This document shows, one piece after another, positions 1 to 5,606 of a stretch of DNA of 6,535 nt. The position numbers were made by a program, and so were the translations under genes. The stretch is from an uncultured Rhodospirillales bacterium (GTDB lineage Bacteria; Pseudomonadota; Alphaproteobacteria; Acetobacterales; Acetobacteraceae), in the NCBI GenBank assembly GCA_903928045.1, contig CAIYPH010000034.1, positions 1 to 6,535 on the forward strand, in the 5' to 3' direction. The notes below the pieces were generated by a model. It was not told where the DNA came from, made no database searches, and saw only the letters and a program-made list of their open reading frames with translations. Position 1 is the first letter of the stretch. Each line of letters begins with the position of its first letter.

Positions 1-427
1 CGACCTCGGGGATTTCCTTCCAGATCACATCATCGGACGCATCGGTGATGATCTGGTGGAAGGAGTAATCCACCATCGCCTTGGCGGCGCGGCGGCGGTA
101 CTCGGCCAGCGGCTCCAGGATGCCGTGGCCCTTGAACTGGGTGGAGAACGTGACGACGGAGGTGGTGCCGCCGGCCAGGCAGGCGGTGCTGCCGGTGGAC
201 CAGGTCTCCTCATCGGCGCCGCCGCCTTCCTGGAGCTGTTCGATATGGCAATGCGTATCGACGCCGCCGGGGAGGACCAGCAGGCCGCCGGCATCCATCG
301 TGTTGGTGCCTTCGAAGCCCTCGCCGATGGCGGCGATGCGGCCGTTTTTGATGGCGACATCCGCCCGCCCCACATCCGTGCCCGTCACCACCGTGCCGCC
401 GCGCACCACCAGATCATACGTCGCCAT
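1..427 (-). CDS. Dihydropyrimidinase/hydantoinase family amidohydrolase, N-terminal part (runs off the left edge)
   Basis: This is the first 142 residues of a cyclic-amide hydrolase of the dihydropyrimidinase/D-hydantoinase family, cytoplasmic zinc enzymes that open hydantoin, dihydropyrimidine or similar rings to N-carbamoyl products. Seen: start MATYDLVVRGGTVVTG (the beta-rich N-terminal domain), then PGGVDTHCHIEQ, whose H59 and H61 form the HxH metal ligands, then GGTTSVVTF and a DYSFHQIITD segment near residues 120-129, all in family order. The carboxylated lysine (near residue 150 in relatives) and the later histidines lie outside the window, so catalytic completeness cannot be judged. 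Family members are usually about 460-490 residues, so roughly two thirds is missing. The ATG at 427-425 is chosen because of AAGAGG 7 nt upstream and alignment with the usual family start. It is transcribed divergently from the flavoenzyme gene. The substrate is not identifiable; a non-pyrimidine amidohydrolase is possible. Confidence 0.88.
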   Translation of the reverse strand, partial: MATYDLVVRGGTVVTGTDVGRADVAIKNGRIAAIGEGFEGTNTMDAGGLLVLPGGVDTHCHIEQLQEGGGADEETWSTGSTACLAGGTTSVVTFSTQFKGHGILEPLAEYRRRAAKAMVDYSFHQIITDASDDVIWKEIPEV

Positions 428-434
428 TCGTTCG

Positions 435-440
435 CCTCTT
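435..440 (-). promoter_or_regulatory. Ribosome-binding site of the hydantoinase gene
   Basis: On the minus strand the sequence reads AAGAGG followed by seven bases and then ATG at 427-425. This is the only purine-rich Shine-Dalgarno-like run near the start and supports that start codon. Confidence 0.6.
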
Positions 441-472
441 GCGTTGTCGTGAAGCTGTGTCAGCCTTGAAGT

Positions 473-485
473 GTTGCAGTGCAAC
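473..485. promoter_or_regulatory. Perfect palindrome in the divergent intergenic region, candidate operator
   Basis: GTTGCA-G-TGCAAC is an exact 13-bp inverted repeat with a one-base centre. It lies 46 bp from the hydantoinase start and 31 bp from the flavoenzyme start, inside the only intergenic stretch (428-515) between two divergent catabolic genes. Odd-length TTGCA/TGCAA half-sites resemble sites of one-component regulators such as LacI or GntR relatives, but no regulator gene is in the window and the binding protein is unknown. A TTGAAG at 466-471 could be a -35 element for the plus strand, without a convincing -10. Confidence 0.4.
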
Positions 486-504
486 CGATTTGGCCGCCGC
501 CCGC

Positions 505-510
505 AAGGAA
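505..510 (+). promoter_or_regulatory. Ribosome-binding site that fixes the flavoenzyme start at 516
   Basis: AAGGAA ends five bases before the ATG at 516. The alternative in-frame GTG at 471 has no comparable upstream purine run and would place the first 15 codons over the 473-485 palindrome, so 516 is preferred. Confidence 0.7.
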
Positions 511-515
511 TTCGC

Positions 516-3398
516 ATGCGCCTCGCTCACCCGACCATCCAGCCCGCCGCCGCCGCCGTGGAATTCACCTTCGAGGGGCGGCGGATCGCAGCACTTGCCG
601 GCGAAACCGTCGCCGCCGCGCTGTCGGCCGCGGGGATCACCACGTTCCGCGAGACCGCGACTGGGGCGCCGCGCGGGCTCTATTGTGGCATGGGGGCGTG
701 CTTCGATTGCGTGGTGACGGTGGATGGCGAAATCGGCCGCCGTGCCTGCCTGGAGAAGGTGCGCGACGGGATGGCGGTGACCTCCGGCGCGCCGGAGGAG
801 CTGGTGCTCGGCGATTTCCCCGCCGGCGACGAGGCGGAGATGCGGGCGTGTGATGTGCTGGTCGTCGGCGCCGGGCCGGCCGGGCTGTCGGCCGCGCTGA
901 CCGCGTCGCGCGCTGGCGCGGACGTGATCGTGCTCGATGAGCGGGATGCGCCGGGCGGGCAGTATCATAAGCGCCTCGCGCCTTCGCATGCCGACAGTGC
1001 GCCGGACGCGCAGTTCCGCGAGGGCAACGCGCTGCGGGACGAGGCGGCGAAGTCGGGTATCACGTTGCTGACCTCCGTCACCGTCTGGGCGGCTTTCGCG
1101 GCGGATGAGGTGGCGGCGATTGTCGATGGGCGGGCGGTGACGTTCCGGGCGAAGCGGCTGATCCTCGCCCCGGGCGCGCATGAGCGGCCGACGCCGGTGC
1201 CGGGGTGGACGCTGCCGGGGGTGATGACGACTGGGGCCTTGCAGACCCTGGCGCGCGCCCAGCGCGTCTCGCCGGGCGAATCGGTGGTGATCGCGGGGAA
1301 TGGGCCGCTCAATCTGCAACTCGCCTGCGAGTTGATCGCGGGTGGCGTGCGGGTGGCGGCGGTGGTGGAGGCCTCGCCGTTTCCGGGGTTGGCCGGGCTG
1401 CGTCAGGCTTGGGCGATGCTGCGCGCGGCGCCGGGGTTGGCGCGGCAGGGGCTCTCCTATCTCACCACGCTACGCGCGGCCGGGGTGCGGCTGATTTGGG
1501 GCGGCCAGGTGGTGGCGCTGGAGGGCGAGGGCCGGGTGGCGCAAGTGCGGCTGCGCACGCCTGCTGGAGAGGAGGTGATCGCGGCCGATACGGTGGCGCT
1601 CAATCTCGGCTTCCAGCCGGAGACCGGGCTGGCGCGGGCGCTCGATATCCCGCACCGCTTCGTCGATGTCGGGCTCGGTCATCTCGCCACCGAGGCGGAT
1701 GCGGAGGGGCGGACGGCACTGGGCGAAGTGTTCGCGATTGGTGATGGCGCGACACTCGGCGGCTCGCGGATTGCGCTGGCCAAGGGGCGCATCGCAGGGG
1801 CGGCGGCGGCGCGGGATCTTGGGTTTGCCGCTTCCGCCAATGCAGGCGACGCCGCGGAGATTGCTCGCGCACAGGCGTTCCAGGATGCTTTGTGGACGCT
1901 GTTTCGTCCTCCCGGGCCGGAACTGCTGGCCGATGACACCATCGTCTGCCGCTGCGAGGAGGTCACCGCGGGGCGGCTGCGCGAGGAGATCGCGCATGGG
2001 CTGGTTTCCATCGCCGCGCTGAAGCGGGCGACGCGGGCGGGAATGGGGCGCTGCCAGGGGCGGTTCTGCGCCGCCTCCATCGCCCGGCTTTGCCCGGATC
2101 AGCCCTCGGCCGATGCATTCGCCGCGCCACGGGTGCCGGTGAAGCCGGTGCCGGCGGCGCCGTTGATGTTCGAGGTCGCGGAATTCGAGGCGCCGCTGCT
2201 GATTGCGCCCGCGCCCAATCAGCGCCGCGTGCCGATTGCCCCCTCCGGCGCGGCCGATCGCCACGCCGATATCGTCATCATCGGCGGCGGCGCGGTGGGG
2301 CTCTCCGCCGCCTATTACATGGCGCAGGAGGGCGCCGATGTGCTGGTGATCGATCGTGACGAGGCCGGGCTCGCCGCCTCCACCGCCAATGCCGGCAGCC
2401 TGCATGTGCAGCTCATCCCCTATGATTTTGGCGTGCCCGGCACCCCTGATGACGGCGGCCACGCCGCGCATACTTTGCCGCTCGGGCCGCAAAGCGTGGC
2501 GCTGTGGAGCCAGATCGCCGCCGATGCCGGCGAGGGGCTCGGTATCTCCACCCCCGGCGGGCTGGTCCTGGCTGATACGCCGGGGCGGCTGGAATGGCTG
2601 CGCGGCAAGGTGGCGCTGGAGCATCGCTACGGCGTGCAGACCGAGATCATCGGCGCCAATGAGTTGCGTCGCCTCGCGCCGCATCTCGCGCCCAATCTGG
2701 CCGGCGCGGTGTTCTGCCCGGGCGAAGGCCGCATTGACCCGTTGCGCGGCACCATGGCGCTGGCCCGCCTCGCCCAGGCCAAGGGGGCGCGGATGCTGAA
2801 GGGGGCCGAGGTTTCGGGGCTGTCCCGCGAGGGGGCGACCTGGCGCATCCGCACCAGCAAGGGCGACGTGACCGCGGGGAAAGTGGTGAATTGCGCGGGA
2901 CCATGGGGGGCCGTGATCGGCGCCATGGTCGGGCTCGATTTGCCGGTGACCGGCACGGTGCAGCAGGTGATCGTGACGGAACCGGCGCCGCGCATGGTCG
3001 AGGGGCTGGTGGCGATGGCCGGGCGGCATCTTTCGCTGAAGCAGCAGGATAGCGGCGGGTTGCTGATCGGCGGCGGCTGGTTCGGCAGTTTCGATCCGCG
3101 CGATGGGCGCACCCGCAATTTGCGGCGGAACATCCAGGGCAATCTCTGGGTGGCCGCGCAGGCACTCCCCGAGCTGCGCGGCCTGCAGATCATCCGCAGC
3201 TGGACCGGCATCAACACCGCGCTCGACCGCGCGCCCTTGCTCGGCGACGTGCCCGGCCTGCCCGGCTACTACAACGCGCTCACCGCTAATGGGTATACGC
3301 TGGGGCCAATCAGCGGGAAGCTCACCGCGGATACGGTGCTGCATGGCACACCGATCAATCCCTGGTATCGCATTGAGCGGTTCGGCGCGGCGGGGTAA
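516..3398 (+). CDS. Fused [2Fe-2S]/FAD oxidoreductase: HcnA-HcnB-HcnC-like (opine/D-amino-acid dehydrogenase type) in one chain
   Basis: This 960-residue protein combines three parts that are separate subunits in HCN synthase (HcnABC), octopine/nopaline oxidases and D-hydroxyproline dehydrogenase. Residues about 14-90 form a plant-type ferredoxin module with C57, C62, C65 and C78 (CxxxxCxxC then C). Residues about 112-460 form an HcnB-like FAD/NAD(P) fold with GAGPAG at 118-123, GGQY, a second Rossmann strand AGNGPLN, and a closing AIGDG. A BFD-like [2Fe-2S] module follows, with C478, C480, C513 and C518. A Pro/Ala-rich linker spans about 520-584. Residues 585-960 are a DAO-family FAD domain with GGGAVG at 590-595 and a C-terminal SWTGIN...ANGYTLGP region. 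By family analogy, the DAO domain oxidises a secondary amine or D-amino acid and electrons pass through the clusters and second flavin to a respiratory acceptor. Total length is close to the summed lengths of HcnA+B+C. No internal stop or frameshift is seen. No signal peptide is evident. The substrate is unknown. Confidence 0.9.
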   Translation: MRLAHPTIQPAAAAVEFTFEGRRIAALAGETVAAALSAAGITTFRETATGAPRGLYCGMGACFDCVVTVDGEIGRRACLEKVRDGMAVTSGAPEELVLGDFPAGDEAEMRACDVLVVGAGPAGLSAALTASRAGADVIVLDERDAPGGQYHKRLAPSHADSAPDAQFREGNALRDEAAKSGITLLTSVTVWAAFAADEVAAIVDGRAVTFRAKRLILAPGAHERPTPVPGWTLPGVMTTGALQTLARAQRVSPGESVVIAGNGPLNLQLACELIAGGVRVAAVVEASPFPGLAGLRQAWAMLRAAPGLARQGLSYLTTLRAAGVRLIWGGQVVALEGEGRVAQVRLRTPAGEEVIAADTVALNLGFQPETGLARALDIPHRFVDVGLGHLATEADAEGRTALGEVFAIGDGATLGGSRIALAKGRIAGAAAARDLGFAASANAGDAAEIARAQAFQDALWTLFRPPGPELLADDTIVCRCEEVTAGRLREEIAHGLVSIAALKRATRAGMGRCQGRFCAASIARLCPDQPSADAFAAPRVPVKPVPAAPLMFEVAEFEAPLLIAPAPNQRRVPIAPSGAADRHADIVIIGGGAVGLSAAYYMAQEGADVLVIDRDEAGLAASTANAGSLHVQLIPYDFGVPGTPDDGGHAAHTLPLGPQSVALWSQIAADAGEGLGISTPGGLVLADTPGRLEWLRGKVALEHRYGVQTEIIGANELRRLAPHLAPNLAGAVFCPGEGRIDPLRGTMALARLAQAKGARMLKGAEVSGLSREGATWRIRTSKGDVTAGKVVNCAGPWGAVIGAMVGLDLPVTGTVQQVIVTEPAPRMVEGLVAMAGRHLSLKQQDSGGLLIGGGWFGSFDPRDGRTRNLRRNIQGNLWVAAQALPELRGLQIIRSWTGINTALDRAPLLGDVPGLPGYYNALTANGYTLGPISGKLTADTVLHGTPINPWYRIERFGAAG

Positions 3399-3416
3399 TG
3401 GCTGGTCGATCCCTAT

Positions 3417-3422
3417 AGGAGG
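3417..3422 (+). promoter_or_regulatory. Strong ribosome-binding site of the SEC-C protein gene
   Basis: A perfect AGGAGG ends six bases before the ATG at 3429. It favours this start over the in-frame ATG at 3450 and is the best Shine-Dalgarno match in the window. It lies in the 30-bp gap after the flavoenzyme stop, consistent with co-transcription. Confidence 0.8.
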
Positions 3423-3428
3423 TCCTCG

Positions 3429-4268
3429 ATGCCATCCGTTGAGGCTGACATGCCCGCCCGGTACGCGCCACTAGTCAGCCAATTACTGGCGATCGGCGCT
3501 CACGAGGTGAAAGACCATCATTCCTGGCCCGACTATGCCGGGGAGTACGGGCTCTCCACGGCCGACATCCCAGAACTTATCCGGCTCGCCACGGATTGGT
3601 CGGCCGGCGCCGGAGAAAACGACCCGGCCGCATGGGGGCAGGTGCACGCCTGGCGCGCGCTTGGCCAGATGAGGGCCGACGCGGCCGTTAAGCCGTTGCT
3701 GACCGCGTTGGAAGACGCCGACGATGAGGACCATGCCGCCGAGCGGGACATTCCAGCCGCCCTCGGCATGATCGGCGCCGCGGCGTTCGCGCCGGTCGAG
3801 CGATTGCTGGTGCATCCGGATACCCGCTTCGGCACGCGGCTCAATTTGATTGGTGCGCTCGGTGCGATTGCCCAATTTCATCCCGACCTTCGCGCGGGGT
3901 GCCTTCACCGGTTCGAACGCATTCTCGCCGGCTATCCGGTGCGCGACGAGGTGGCCAACGGGTTTGTTATGATTGCCTGTGCCGATATTCGGGCCGTCGA
4001 GTTGATCGACGCCATTCGCGCGGCCTTTGCGGATGACGCGGTGGATATCTCGGTAGCTGGCGACCTGGAGGACGTTGAAATCATGCTTGGGCTGCGCGCC
4101 GAGCGTGCGACCCCAGTTCCGGACTATCATGAGGCTTTCATTAACGGTTTGGAACGCGCCGAGCGCGATCTCCCTGGCGAACCCATCGTTAAGGCGGTGA
4201 AAATCGGCCGCAATGATCCATGCCCCTGCGGAAGCGGGAAGAAGTACAAGAAATGCTGCCTGGTGTGA
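3429..4268 (+). CDS. HEAT-like helical-repeat protein with C-terminal SEC-C metal-binding motif
   Basis: This is a 279-residue, probably cytoplasmic protein of unknown function. Seen: an N-terminal region (about 1-65) without a recognised fold, then successive amphipathic helices at about 69-170 (for example [13 protein letters not shown], then [20 protein letters not shown]) resembling HEAT/PBS-lyase-type or DUF1186-type repeats. It ends with [18 protein letters not shown], in which C265, C267, C276 and C277 fit the SEC-C pattern CxCx8CC that binds zinc, as at the C-terminus of SecA. SEC-C motifs occur on many unrelated proteins, so this alone gives no function. The gene starts 30 bp after the flavoenzyme stop with a strong ribosome-binding site and so is probably read from the same transcript. 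Its early codons use A/T-ending forms more often (16 of the first 57, including TTA and CTA) than the flavoenzyme, a mild hint of different ancestry. A link to the catabolic genes is not evident. Confidence 0.85.
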   Translation: MPSVEADMPARYAPLVSQLLAIGAHEVKDHHSWPDYAGEYGLSTADIPELIRLATDWSAGAGENDPAAWGQVHAWRALGQMRADAAVKPLLTALEDADDEDHAAERDIPAALGMIGAAAFAPVERLLVHPDTRFGTRLNLIGALGAIAQFHPDLRAGCLHRFERILAGYPVRDEVANGFVMIACADIRAVELIDAIRAAFADDAVDISVAGDLEDVEIMLGLRAERATPVPDYHEAFINGLERAERDLPGEPIVKAVKIGRNDPCPCGSGKKYKKCCLV

Positions 4269-4315
4269 TCCCTGCGATGACCGGTGAGGCGTTGCGGATT
4301 GCCGGAGATTGAGGG

Positions 4316-4358
4316 GGACGGTAGGGTTCCGCACAATCACCAAGCAACGGAACCGTCC
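4316..4358 (+). promoter_or_regulatory. Inverted repeat covering the leader and ribosome-binding region of the 2-hydroxyacid dehydrogenase gene
   Basis: GGTTCCG (4325-4331) and CGGAACC (4348-4354) are exact reverse complements 16 bases apart. With a five-base bulge (4322-4326), GGACGG (4316-4321) can instead pair with CCGTCC (4353-4358), together with TTCCG/CGGAA. The right arm contains the only Shine-Dalgarno-like run (CGGAA, 4348-4352) before the ATG at 4361. No T-run follows, so it is not a classical terminator for the upstream gene. It may be an operator, an RNA hairpin limiting translation, or a Rho-type 3' end structure. The rest of the 92-bp gap (4269-4315) shows nothing clear. Confidence 0.4.
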
Positions 4359-4360
4359 GC

Positions 4361-5419
4361 ATGGCCGTCAATACCAAGCGCGTCTTCTACGTCGATCGTG
4401 TCGCCGCCAATAACTTCCTCGATATCCTCGCCACCCGCGAGGATATCCGCGTCGATCGCCTGGAGAATGACGCCGCCGCCCCCGAGGCCGGCCCGGTGCT
4501 GGAAGCCGCCCATGCCTTCCAGATCGGCTCCGCCCGTGACGAACTCGACCCCGGCTTCCACGCCCATGCTGGCCTGCTCGCCCGCGCGCCCAACCTGCTG
4601 GTGATCTCCACCAATGGTGCCGGCTACGACACCGTCGATCTCGATGACTGCACCAAGGCTGGCGTGCTGGTGGTCAATCAGGCCGGCGGCAATAAGGAGG
4701 CCGTCGCCGAGCACGCGCTCGCCATGATGCTGTGCCTCGCCAAGCGCATCATCGAAACCGACCGCTTCATGCGCCGCTCCGACGGCATCGAGCGCAACGC
4801 CTATATGGGCACCGAGCTCAAGGACAAAACCCTCGGCATCATCGGCCTCGGCCATGTCGGCGGGCGGCTCGCCGAGTTGTGCCGCGTGTTGTTCAACATG
4901 CGCATCCTCGCCTACGACCCGTACCTGACCGCCGAGCAAATCGCCGCCAAGGGGGCCACCAAGTCCGGGCTCGACGAGATGCTCGCCCAGGCCGACTACG
5001 TCTCCATCAACTGCCCGCGCACCGCGGAAACCCTGAACCTGATGAACGCACGCACGTTCGGGCTGATGCAGAAACACGCCTACTTCGTCACCACCGCCCG
5101 CGGCGGCATTCATGACGAGGCGGCGCTGGTGGGGGCGCTGCGCAGTGGGGCCATCGCCGGGGCCGGACTCGACGTGTGGTTCAAGGAGCCGCCGCCGAAG
5201 GACCATCCGCTGATGGCGTTTGACAACGTGCTGGTGAGCCCGCACACCGCCGGCGTAACCCGCGAATCCCGCGCCAATATCGCCCGCATCGCGGCCGAGC
5301 AGATGCTGGATATTCTGGATGGGCGGGCGGCCTCGCGGGTGTTGAATCCGGCGGTGTGGCCGGCGTTTGCGGCGCGGTTCGAGGCGGCGTTCGGCTTTAG
5401 GCCTGCGGCGGCGAAGTGA
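4361..5419 (+). CDS. D-isomer-specific 2-hydroxyacid dehydrogenase (NAD-dependent)
   Basis: This 352-residue cytoplasmic enzyme is predicted to interconvert a 2-keto acid and a (usually D) 2-hydroxy acid with NAD(H). Seen: an N-terminal substrate-binding half with NGAGYD at 85-90 and a GGNKEAVAEHAL segment, then the Rossmann motif GLGHVG at 162-167 with D186 at the end of the second strand (AYDP), which favours NAD over NADP. The catalytic triad is intact: R247 in TTARGGIHDE, E276 in WFKEPP and H295 in SPHTAG, at family-typical spacing. Length is normal for the family (about 310-350), with a short C-terminal extension. The ATG is preceded by only a weak CGGAA eight bases upstream, inside an inverted repeat. 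Relatives include phosphoglycerate, glyoxylate/hydroxypyruvate and sulfolactate dehydrogenases; no serine-binding ACT domain is present, so it is not a regulated SerA. The stop codon overlaps the left arm of the following palindromic element. Confidence 0.93.
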   Translation: MAVNTKRVFYVDRVAANNFLDILATREDIRVDRLENDAAAPEAGPVLEAAHAFQIGSARDELDPGFHAHAGLLARAPNLLVISTNGAGYDTVDLDDCTKAGVLVVNQAGGNKEAVAEHALAMMLCLAKRIIETDRFMRRSDGIERNAYMGTELKDKTLGIIGLGHVGGRLAELCRVLFNMRILAYDPYLTAEQIAAKGATKSGLDEMLAQADYVSINCPRTAETLNLMNARTFGLMQKHAYFVTTARGGIHDEAALVGALRSGAIAGAGLDVWFKEPPPKDHPLMAFDNVLVSPHTAGVTRESRANIARIAAEQMLDILDGRAASRVLNPAVWPAFAARFEAAFGFRPAAAK

Positions 5420-5429
5420 AGGGAAGGGT

Positions 5430-5453
5430 GTTCTTTTTGTGAACAAAAAGAAC
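5430..5453. terminator. Left hairpin of the palindromic element
   Basis: GTTCTTTTTG (5430-5439) pairs perfectly with CAAAAAGAAC (5444-5453) around the loop TGAA. It lies 11 bp after the 2-hydroxyacid dehydrogenase stop. The stem is A/T-rich and is followed by CAAAAAAAC rather than a T-run, so it is not a textbook intrinsic terminator by itself. Confidence 0.4.
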
Positions 5454-5485
5454 CAAAAAAACTTTTCGATCCATCCATGCCGTTG

Positions 5486-5519
5486 GCGTACACCGCTCGG
5501 ATAGCTGGGAGCGGTACGC
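5486..5519. other. Central GC-rich hairpin of the palindromic element
   Basis: GCGTACACCGCTC (5486-5498) pairs with GAGCGGTACGC (5509-5519), leaving a two-base bulge in the left arm and a ten-base loop. It occupies the middle of the larger palindrome; T-runs follow about 15-20 bases later on each strand. Confidence 0.45.
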
Positions 5520-5541
5520 GGTAAAGGGATGAAAGTTTTTT

Positions 5542-5566
5542 GCTCCTTTTTTTTCAAAAAAGGAGC
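5542..5566. terminator. Right hairpin of the palindromic element
   Basis: GCTCCTTTTTT (5542-5552) pairs perfectly over 11 bp with AAAAAAGGAGC (5556-5566) around a three-base loop. It mirrors the left hairpin in position and composition and lies 27 bp beyond the stop of the minus-strand dehydrogenase, where it could help end that transcript. Confidence 0.45.
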
Positions 5567-5587
5567 CCTTCCTTTCACTGTGTCGCG

Positions 5588-5606
5588 CGTGCCTCAGCCA
5601 GGCACG
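5588..5606 (-). terminator. Hairpin overlapping the stop codon of the Ldh-family gene
   Basis: CGTGCCT (5588-5594) and AGGCACG (5600-5606) form a perfect 7-bp stem with a five-base loop. The stop codon (TCA at 5594-5596 on the plus strand) lies in the stem/loop. No U-tract follows on the minus-strand transcript, so termination by this hairpin alone is uncertain. Confidence 0.3.

Larger units (their letters stand above)
5415..5579. repeat. Nested palindromic T/A-tract element between convergent genes, probable bidirectional terminator
   Basis: The outer arms AGTGAAGGGAAGGG (5415-5428) and CCCTTCCTTTCACT (5566-5579) are reverse complements at 13 of 14 positions. Inside, AAAAAACTTTTC (5456-5467) mirrors GAAAGTTTTTT (5531-5541) with one extra T. 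Three smaller hairpins sit within these arms. The stretch is far richer in A and T than its neighbours and fills almost all of the 174-bp gap between two convergent genes. Elements with paired TTTTTT/AAAAAA hairpins around AAGTTTTTTGC are, from memory, common between genes in Acetobacteraceae; only one copy is visible here. Insulation or transcription termination in both directions is the likely role. No reading frame in it looks coding. Confidence 0.6.

Noticed and set aside
56..469. Plus-strand open frame (137 codons) opposite the hydantoinase
   Set aside because: The minus strand carries the PGGVDTHCHIE and GGTTSVV motifs; this frame is Gly/Ala-rich shadow sequence.
471..515. Upstream GTG start giving a 975-residue flavoenzyme
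   Set aside because: The extra 15 residues do not look like part of the ferredoxin domain, no good ribosome-binding site precedes it, and AAGGAA sits ideally before the ATG at 516.
414..1319. Minus-strand open frame of 301 codons across the divergent promoter and flavoenzyme start
   Set aside because: It overlaps the well-supported hydantoinase start, promoter region and ferredoxin domain, and shows only a low-complexity Arg-rich sequence.
1470..3344. Long open frame on the minus strand (624 codons) opposite the flavoenzyme
   Set aside because: Its product is rich in Arg, His, Gln, Ala and Gly with no domain pattern, as expected for an antisense shadow of a GC-rich gene; the plus strand has clear cofactor motifs throughout.
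516..3398. True hydrogen cyanide synthase
   Set aside because: The same architecture serves opine, proline and D-hydroxyproline oxidation; nothing in the sequence or neighbours points to glycine or cyanide production, so only a family-level call is made.
4200..4268. Fragment of SecA
   Set aside because: Only the short SEC-C tail is shared; the preceding 250 residues have no SecA ATPase motifs, and SEC-C tails are found on many unrelated proteins.
3483..4343. Minus-strand open frame of 286 codons opposite the SEC-C protein
   Set aside because: The plus strand has a perfect Shine-Dalgarno, helical repeats and an exact SEC-C motif; the minus frame has none.
4337..5578. Minus-strand open frame of 413 codons opposite the 2-hydroxyacid dehydrogenase, starting in the palindromic element
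   Set aside because: The plus strand carries the complete dehydrogenase motif set; the antisense product is Gly/Ala/His-rich without domain features and its N-terminus comes from the repeat.
5420..5593. Insertion sequence remnant or attachment site
   Set aside because: No transposase fragment or flanking target duplication is visible; the symmetry is fully described as nested hairpins.
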